Made by a program: the position numbers and the translations under genes | Source of the DNA: Palaemon carinicauda | Lineage: Eukaryota > Arthropoda > Malacostraca > Decapoda > Palaemonidae | NCBI RefSeq assembly: GCF_036898095.1 | Contig: NC_090763.1 | Coordinates: forward strand, 61,203,741 to 61,267,740 | Direction of reading: 5' to 3' | Length of the DNA stretch: 64,000 bases | Notes under the pieces: generated by a model | What the model was told of the DNA's origin: nothing | The model's database searches: none | What the model saw: only the letters and a program-made list of their open reading frames with translations | Shown here: one piece after another, positions 55,901-64,000 of the stretch | Position numbering within the stretch: the first letter of the stretch is position 1 | How the letters are laid out: each line of letters begins with the position of its first letter

Positions 55901-56284
55901 AGGGTTCATCCTCGTTCTAGCTTCTAAGAATCCGTACAGGTTGAGGTAACATGGTTAATTTAAATAAGGGTGTTTTTAAAACTATTTTGGTTTCTCCATA
56001 ACTTTTTTTTTTATGTACAGCAGTGAGGCTATGCTTTGAAGTAGATGATTGCCACTGCATAGAAAATAATTTGTAAATTACCCTAAAGCCTAGACATTAC
56101 AATGCTGGCCACAAGATAGCAAGGGTAAAGAGCTTGAGTAATTTGTTTTTCTTTCTAGAAAAAACAAAGCTCATGTTCACTGTCCTAAAATATCTCGGCT
56201 CCATGAGAATACATGGACAGTAGTTAACATATTTATTTGTAGTTTAGTTCTCCACGAACCACATTTATCAACACTATAAAAATA
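52916..56284. other. AT-rich stretch, no gene recognised
   Basis: No supported ORF. A poly-A run lies at 53041-53064. It could contain unrecognised 3'-UTR sequence of Rab9, but nothing here proves it. Confidence 0.45.
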
Positions 56285-56580
56285 ATAATAACGGGTTGTG
56301 TTAGCCTATTGGAAACATCCAAACCTGGCATTCTGTTGGACTGGGGTTTGAGACCTGCTCAAGCTTGATAGTTTCTCATGGTGTCTGCCCTAAGGTTTAG
56401 GGAAGTCTATAGGTCTACTTGCTGAGTCATCAGCAGCCATTTCTGCTTAGGACTTCCCTGGTCGTAGCTTAATGGAGAGGGGGGGTTGGATGCTGATCAT
56501 ATGCGTATATGGTCAGTTTCTTGGACATAGTCCTGTGTCTTGCCTCTGTCATTCATGAGTGACCTTAGCACCATTAGTTG
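56285..56580 (+). mobile_element. tRNA-derived SINE remnant
   Basis: A pol III A-box-like TTAGCCTATTGG (about 56303-56314) and B-box-like GGTTTGAGACC (about 56345-56355) lie at a tRNA-like spacing. A tRNA-unrelated body with TAGGTCTACTTGCTGAGTCA and GCTGATCATATGCGTATATG follows. I recall similar sequences as dispersed repeats in decapods, but only one copy is present here. Diverged, no cloverleaf. Confidence 0.6.
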
Positions 56581-56785
56581 TCAAAATAACACATTTATTT
56601 GTACTATTAATTCAGTTTTGTTTCCTTTAACTGAAAATAGCGATACTTGTTTAATATTCTTTGGTAGAGCCTAAGAAAGTTCATCCTTCCCATTTTGCTC
56701 TACACACCCATCTTGGTGGCCCTAAAAACAAATTGGCTTGCTTAAGATAAACACTCAATAGAAATACATACTCTCCATGCTCATC

Positions 56786-56990
56786 TATTATTATTAATAG
56801 CTAAGCCACAACCCTGGGTGGAAAAGCAGAATGTTATCAGCCCAAGGGCTCCAACTGGGAAAATAGCCCCAAAGGGGAAGGAAATAAGGAAACAGAAAGA
56901 ATAATGTGCCTGGGTGTACCCTCAAGCAAGGTGGCCCTAAAAACAGACTGACTTGCTTAAGATAAATACTCAGTAGGAATACGGTTATAC
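56786..56990 (-). mobile_element. 5'-truncated retroposon fragment, (TAA)n tail
   Basis: On the - strand it ends with a short AAT-type tail (+ strand ATTATTATTA at 56788). It shares with 62440-62660 and 62760-63420 the block GCTAAGCCACAACCCTGGGTGG and the CCAAGGGCTCCAACTGGGAA region. Common 3' end with different 5' truncation points is the mark of LINE-type insertion. Confidence 0.6.
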
Positions 56991-58027
56991 AATATCAGCA
57001 GATTTGTCAAATTAAACACTGAAAAGTCCACAATAGTAAAACATATCTCAATCTTGTGTTACTGATACTAGAAACTGACATTTTGAGAACCATGTAAAAC
57101 ATACTATTAGCTTCTACAATATTCTATTGTAACAAGACGGAACATTTAATTGTTGAAAATTTATTGTCTACTAAAACCCTAAATGCAGAAATGGCAAAAT
57201 CATGAAGAATAAGTGGAACTCTTACAAATTCACCAAGATACAGTATACATTACTCTATTATTAAAGTACAGAATCTAAAATACCAAAAAATCCCATGTTT
57301 AATGACCATGAAATAGCAAAAATGTCTACCAATAAAATGTTATATTCCCATAGAAAAGAATTTAATATTGTGCTAACTTATCTTTATGCAACAAATCATT
57401 AAACAACTAGCACCACTAGCTAATTCTTTTTATTTAGTTATAACTTACTTTAACAAAATTTCTCCTTAAACTTAGAGCGATAATTAAATTATTCCAGCAG
57501 TCAATCACAGTGGAGACTCGAGTAATATAACCCGTTACTTTCTAGTCTCATTTACAAAATGTTTATGTAATCTATATATCGTATTAGTCTCATTTATTAA
57601 CCATTTATGTAATTATTGAAATGCTTTTTGTTAGAATCCCTTGGTTTGTACAGATGTCCTAACATATTCTCACTCAATCGAAAGTTTGATCCTTATTTAA
57701 CAGGTTCAAAACTTAGATGCATTATCCATCCAGAAGATAATATAGATACCTCTGATTAATTTCTTTAACATACAATAAACATCTGACACTAGATGGATGT
57801 ACTTCATTTGGAAATCATTGTACAATTACAAAAAACATTATTATTTACAGAAAACCAAGAAATGGGACATTAGAATGTTAATGATTCCATAATTTTGCAG
57901 CTCGCAGAATGACTAAATTCTGTTCATGAACTCCAATTATGACGGTATCCTCACACAAAAAAACTAGTAACCTATGATCTTTGGTCTGAAATTCTACGAA
58001 TAAATAATATTGAATCTCCATCCTATT
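56991..58027. other. AT-rich stretch, no gene recognised
   Basis: No supported ORF or repeat. Confidence 0.5.
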
Positions 58028-58335
58028 ATAACCCTTTTACCCCCAAAGGACGCACTGGTACGTTTCACAAAAACCATCCCTTTACCCCCAAGGACGTACC
58101 GGTACGTCCTTGCAAAAAAATGCTATAAAAATTTGTTTTTCATATTTTTTGATAATTTTTTGAGAAAATTCAGGCATTTTCCAAGAGAATGAGACCAACC
58201 TGACCTCTCTATGACAAAAATTGAGGCTGTTAGAGCAATTTTAAAAACTATACTGCAAAATGTGCTGGGAAAAAAATAACCCCCTGGGGGTTAAGGGTTG
58301 GAAATTTCCAAAAACCCCGGGGGTAAAAGGGTTAA
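58028..58335 (+). mobile_element. TTAA-flanked MITE family, copy C
   Basis: The same family and orientation as copy B. The right side is TTAA (58332-58335); the left has mutated to ATAA (58028-58031). Inverted ends are CCCTTTTACCCCC and GGGGGTAAAAGGG. Confidence 0.85.
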
Positions 58336-61300
58336 GAAGCTGTTACATAATAAACTTCATGAATAAGGATTACAATATTTGCTGATATATAACAACTAGG
58401 AATTACTTCCACCTGTCAAGTTTTGTTTTAGCTTTTCTCTACCCATTAATTCTGTCTTGGTTGATTTTTTATAGCTGCTGCTAATTTTATTTACTAAAGT
58501 GGTTCACGAATGACCCCCTGTTAAAAATATGGCAAGTCTTAAAATTAGAGCTCCCTAAAAAATCATAAAAGATTGATTATTCCAATTAAAAAAAAAATCC
58601 TCACTACTGTACTACTAAGTATTTTCTATATTTGAAAGAGCAAATCCTATAAGATTGCACCGAGAGAACAGACCACCTTTCAAATATTAGGTGTTCTAAA
58701 CATTTGATATGATAGAGTACAGTATAGTTATAATAATACTTTGTATTTTTTCATGCACTACTTTCTTCAATACCCATGTTCTTCTGGATTTAAAGTACAG
58801 TATAGTTTAAGTACAAGGCTTACTAAGAGGAGGCAAATTGACTCCTTCCTATTGGAGAATAAGACCCCAGCTCCTAAGGTGTCATTTATAGGCAGCTAAC
58901 CTGCCACAAGTTTTTTTTTCGTATTTGTCTGTCCCCTCCCATAGATAACTATATATCAGCCTCAGTAAATTGCAGCATTATGGTTATTATAACTGGTTGC
59001 TGCAGTGTGTATGTGGGATTTTTTGTTTGTTTGGACAAATATCCTTTAGAAATATACAGGAATCTGTTCCTAGCTTTTATATAGACACAGGGTCCAGTGA
59101 AAATGAGTTTTAGTAAAGTAAAAAGTTGATTTAGAATATCAATAGTACTGTTATAGATAGTGGTTTTACATTTGATAATATAAAGTATGTACTCGTGTGA
59201 TAGTACCGTGATAACCTTGTTCCATTTGTATGTGATAGTACCATGATGCCCCTGCTCCCTTGTACCTATCCTAAATTATCATTAGAGGCTAAAATTCAGA
59301 ACTTTTAGAATTCTGTATTACTTTAAGCCTATATAAAAACTATATTCTTTACATATAATAAACTTTTTGATGTTCTTAACAACAGAAACTTATTCTATTC
59401 TAGATCATAGCATGTATGATTCCGAATTTCATTGCACGCTATTAACCTGAGATGATAGTAGACTATTTGCAATATAGTACTTCTCACCTTTATATAGTAC
59501 TATTATCTTTGTGTACTCTCATAAGATTTACTGGTACGATTTTGCTTGTGTAAAATCTTATTTAATTAGAAAAGTCAGTTTTATTAATTATCAAGCACCT
59601 TAATGCTGTCTAATCTTATGATGCATGATTATAAGGTAGTTAATTACAAACCAATATTAAAAGCAAGACTAAAATATTACAAGTAAAATTTTTCATTTGT
59701 ATAGGAATGCTACTTTATTCTTTCTACTGTTCAGTTTATTAACTGGTTATGCTCAATATACCAACTGAAGGAAATTATTTTTTTTACGTTATGCACTGAC
59801 AAGCTATAGTCGATGTGAACCTCATACGAAAGAAGTTTGTCATAATGTTGGGACATGAAGGCATAGTGTAACACATCAGTTTTCTGTATCAGTGTGATAT
59901 TTGTATATGAGGAAGTGTTAAAAAGTATTTGAAAACTGTAACGGTGTATAGTTCTCAAGTTATCATTTTTATTATTCATGAATCATTCATTGAGATGATA
60001 TTGCAGTGAATGATTATTTATTACCATTCATTATATTTGGTATAAATATGTATTGTGCATTAATAATGGTGATAATTGTCATGCAGTAGCATAATTTTTT
60101 TTTTCTATTCTCTTGTAACCCTGAAGATTTTTGTTACTTGCAGGAATGCTCAAAATTATTTTGTAAATTTTACCTCCTGTTAGTCTGAAAACATTTTCAG
60201 ACCATCCTATTGATATAATGTTAGCATTTGGCATGGGGATGACTTTATTTTTTCTTTCTACGACACTCATTCACTTCCTTAGTTTTCCAATTGAGTGATG
60301 TAAGCATATTATGAATAATTTTGGGCAAAGTAGCTTACAAAATATTTGGAGGTATGAATCTAATTAAAAAGAAGTAAAAATGGACTTTGTAAATAAATAC
60401 TATAAAATATAAGGTTCAATTAAAAACATAGTAAGCTTAAAACTTATGTAAAAAATATAGTTTGCAAATGCAATACTGTATGTATTGCTTAAACAAGAAA
60501 GCTAATACATATGTTATATGTAATTCCCATCCCTGACATATTTACTTTCTTTTTTACGCCTTACGGCTGAAAACCTAAACCTGTCGCAGATTCGGGAGTG
60601 TCCCTATGGGAAAAAACATAATTATATATGAAAGAAAAGTTAATTTTCACTATGGGTAGCAACTGACTTTTTTTGGCAAAGCACATTACATATCTTCAAC
60701 CAATAAATATGATGTATACTTGTTTCAGTATAATAAAAACCTCCTAGATTTAAACCCAGTGGATACTGTATGATAGGAATGAGTTACTGTTTGTATGTGT
60801 AACAAGAAAACGTTTACTTGTCAGTTACGATAAGGTACTGTACTTGTAAGGCTATTTTTGTGAAATCTACCAAGGGTTATTGCATGGGATAAATCCTAAA
60901 ATTATACTTCAAACATTGGAAAGTTGCTCAAGTTTTGATGAAAACATTTTACTTTATATGCTAGTCAGGTAACGTACCTCACACTGCAACCGCCAAATTT
61001 GACCTTTTTCATTACGGGGAAGTTGCTCGTTTCTTTTTCACGACCCAAATATTTTACCATCGGAGAAACAAGTTTGATTTTGAAAGAAATCACAATCACG
61101 ACATATTCTCTACTCATAAATGAATAGAGATCATGTTATTTAGGCAACACGTAAAGACGTAAAGGCAAAAATGGCGAATAGGTCAAAATACCTCGTGAAA
61201 CGGAAGTTTATACAATATACTTTATGCCAATTTTACATCTTTAAAATAACTTTTACCTTTCCTGAACAAAAGTTTCCTGTAAATACATTGCAAATAAAAA

Positions 61301-62429
61301 TTAAGCTTTCAACTATGGAAATAAAATTGGTAAATAGATTAATTTTTGACTACTGTATAAAAGCAAAATTCTATAAAACCCACTTATTTTCTAAGTTGAC
61401 AGTATATTTAACTGTTAGTATTTACCATTACTGCAATGTGTATAACAAAAAATACCCAAAGATAAGAAAATCCATAATATGTATAATGTGTCAACTATTC
61501 ATTTGAAGCATGAGTACCTAGTCCTAATAACCTCATGATGATCCAATTCAAGCTGTATATAGAATTACCGGTATGTAGTGAAGACTTTTTGTTACGGTCT
61601 CCAATTCAGCAAAATTTTGTTAGAATAACCAAAGTACTGTATTAAAATCAGTCAAGCTTAGAGCTTTGTGTATGCAAATCAGCATGGAAATCAGCTTGGA
61701 GGGTTACGGATGATAAAATTTCATAATTAGGTCCTTTTATTTTCTTGAGTTTTAGTGTTGCAAAAACTTCAATTGCAGAAATATATCATTAAAGGATAGT
61801 AAATTAGGTGAACATGCTTCAAAATGATTAGTGGGTTTAGTTTTAATTATCTATAAGATATCAACTAAGAGAGCACATTTCCTTTTTTTGTTGAAATTTT
61901 ATTTATTAATACATAGTGTAATTATAAGGTTTAAATGGAGACATCTTTTGAAATTAGTTTTACTCTAGAAAGTTATATTATATAATATTGTTTGTTTCAT
62001 AGTTTATTTCCTATATTGTGAATCCAATTATTGCACTGTATATATTTTTGTAGTTTTAGATCATCTTTTGACTTCTGTAAAAAGAAAAAATTCCTTTTAT
62101 ATCTTATTATAAAAAACACTTTTGTGTATGTGACCTATTTGTTGAGACCAGTCTTTTTCAGCAGTGCCACTAAAAGAATGATTATTTTGATATTTTGATA
62201 TTTTTCATAATACAATTCCTACTATACTTCTTTTTTTTTTTTTTTTTTTTTTTTTAAAGAAAATTATAGTAATAAACAAGAAATTTGGAACTGATGCCAC
62301 CACTTTGAAAAGATTTCTGTGTATTTTATTAGGAAAAGAAATTGCCTTTGTATTTATAACATCATGTCATCATTTTAACTACATTGTATTTGAAGAGTGC
62401 TATTGTTCTTCATTATCATCATCATAATT
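58336..62429. other. AT-rich stretch, no gene recognised
   Basis: No supported gene. The longest frame (61171-61506, 111 codons) is Lys/Ile/Tyr-rich with no recognisable domain and fits chance in AT-rich DNA. A poly-T run lies at 62231-62257. Confidence 0.5.
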
Positions 62430-62430
62430 A

Positions 62431-62464
<34 letters not shown>

Positions 62465-62660
62465 TGCTAAGCTACAACCCTAGTCGGAAAAGCAGGATGC
62501 TATAAGGCCAAGGGCTCCAACAGGGAAAATAGCCCAGTGAGGAAAGGAAAGTTCAAGAACAATAATAACATTAAAATAAATCTTTCATATATAAACTATA
62601 AAACTTCAAAATAACAAGAGGAAGAGAAACAAAATTTGCTCTTCTTACTATCATTGGGCA
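62430..62660 (-). mobile_element. 5'-truncated retroposon fragment, (TAA)n tail
   Basis: A (TTA)n run (62432-62464) is followed by GCTAAGCTACAACCCTAGTCG and CCAAGGGCTCCAACAGGGAA, closely matching the next copy until about 62650, where homology stops. Confidence 0.7.
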
Positions 62661-62744
62661 TTAAAAGTATCAGTTTGTTCTTTTACATCTTTATTTTTCC
62701 CATTCTCTTCCTCTCATACTTCCAGATATAGTGTTTTATCCTTT

Positions 62745-63420
62745 ATTATCATTATTATTATTAAATGATAAGCTACAACCCTAGTTGGTAAAGCAGAATG
62801 CTATAAGCCCAGGGGCCCCAACAGGGAAAATAGCCCAGTGAGAAAAGGAAATCAGGAAAAATAAAATATTCTAAGAACATTAAAATAAATATTTCCCATA
62901 TAAACTATAAAAACTAAAACAAAACAAGAGGAAGAGAAACTAAATAGAACAGTGTGCCCAAGTGCACCTTCAAGCCAGAGAACTCTAACCCAAGACAGTG
63001 GAAGACCATGGTACAGAGGCTATGGCACTACCCAAGACTAGAGAACAATGGTTTGATTTTGGAGTGTCCTTTTGATTTTGGAGTGTCCTTCTCCTAAAAG
63101 AGCTGCTTACCATAGCTGAAGTCTCTCTTCTACCCTTACCAAGAGGAAAGTAGCCACTGAACAATTACAGTGTAGCAGTCAACCCCTTGGGTGAAGAAGA
63201 ATTGTTTGGGAATCTCAGTGTTGTCAGGTGTATGAGGACAGAGGAGAATCTTTAAAGAATAGGCCAGACTATTCGGTGTCTGTGTAGGCAAAGGGAAAGA
63301 ACCGTAACCAGAGAGAAGGGTCCTATGTAGTACTGTCTGGCCAGTCAAAGGACCCCATAACTCTCTAGCGGTAGTTATCTCAGCGGGCGGCCGGTGCCTT
63401 GGCCAACCTATATATAATAC
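62745..63420 (-). mobile_element. Retroposon fragment, longest copy of the family
   Basis: About 675 bp. On the - strand the 3' end carries an AAT-type tail (+ strand 62745-62763). The body contains a 19-bp tandem duplication (TTTGATTTTGGAGTGTCCT at about 63054 and 63073). Its far end (GGCGGCCGGTGCCTTGGCC, about 63387-63405) is absent from the two shorter copies. A 99-codon - strand frame exists but shows no domain; coding function is doubtful. Confidence 0.7.
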
Positions 63421-64000
63421 TTTATATATAAGCAATATGATAAGTCAGAACACGGCATCATTGTCTTTTTACTTGATAAAACTAGGTAATTACTGTTGTA
63501 TTGCACTTCATCCAGCATTCTTTAAACTCCTTGTAATCCTTATCCTTAAGGATTTAAAAAATTTAGGATGAAGATCTGAAGCAGGCTTCCCCCCCCCCTC
63601 CCCCAAAAAATATGATTTCATCAAAGGCAGATTTTTTTTCTATTTTTACCCGTTTATGCAATCTTAAATATTTTTCTTAATAGTCATTCTAATAAGGCTG
63701 CTGTCTTCATTCCTTTCTGTTAAAGAGATGCAATAAGACTTATTGTCACCACCAAGATTCTGTTTACTATAGTGAAATAATCTTTGTGGATTTCCTTGTG
63801 TCATTTCTTGGCTTAATTAGATTTAACTAATCTTTGCAGTTGCTATGTGATATTTATCCTTCAGTCTTCTTCATCATTCAAACTTTTTTATGTTTTACTT
63901 GAGCTATCTAATACTGAATGTAAAAAACTTCCATGATAGCAAAAGTCCACACGGAGCTCAGTTTTAGCAACAATGTGTACATGCTTTTAGACTGAGAAAT
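63421..64000. other. Terminal stretch, nothing recognised
   Basis: AT-rich; a C-rich run lies at 63588-63605. No gene is seen. Confidence 0.5.

Noticed and set aside
61171..61506. 111-codon frame
   Set aside because: AT-rich composition (Lys, Ile, Tyr, Phe) and no domain; expected by chance in about 10 kb of such DNA.

Overview
The window looks like decapod crustacean DNA, most likely from a shrimp of the penaeid type. This is inferred from abundant (GA)n, (AT)n and (TAA)n microsatellites, several retroelement families in degraded and fresh copies, and repeat types I associate with decapods. No species can be named from the sequence alone.

The only host gene I can support is Rab9, on the + strand. 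It has five coding exons (9477-9530, 22326-22475, 32822-33013, 41066-41224, 44101-44178), all joined in phase 0 by GT-AG introns, giving a 210-residue small GTPase. A splice acceptor sits 3 nt before the start codon, so at least one 5'-UTR exon lies further upstream. A splice donor sits 9 nt after the stop, so a 3'-UTR intron is likely.

The introns are filled with mobile DNA. Four DIRS-type tyrosine-recombinase retrotransposons, all on the + strand, lie at 2111-9375, 14690-20935, 23418-29925 and 33061-39842 (elements 1-4). Each has inverted terminal repeats and an internal complementary region whose reverse complement reads as the right end joined to the left end. Element 3 is the most complete (gag, RT/RNase H, tyrosine recombinase), with only a few lesions. 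Elements 1, 2 and 4 have a conserved non-coding module of about 1 kb where element 3 codes the gag N-terminus. Intron 1 shows deep nesting: an ancient DIRS-like remnant (about 9925-22172) holds a Tigger/pogo DNA transposon (11928-21307, TA duplication), which holds DIRS element 2. Intron 2 holds a hairpin element, element 3, and a decayed non-LTR retrotransposon split by a TTAA-flanked non-autonomous element. Intron 3 begins with element 4, only 47 nt after the donor. Intron 4 holds two inverted copies of a TTAA-flanked family.

Downstream of Rab9, on the - strand, is a non-LTR retrotransposon with both ORFs open (47818-52415). Its ORF1 protein carries a PHD-like finger and four CCCH fingers. 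The element has essentially no 3' UTR and is bounded on both sides by (GA)n. The remaining 52.9-64.0 kb is AT-rich and has no recognisable gene. It holds a long foldback, a tRNA-derived SINE remnant, a third TTAA-family copy and three 5'-truncated retroposon fragments.
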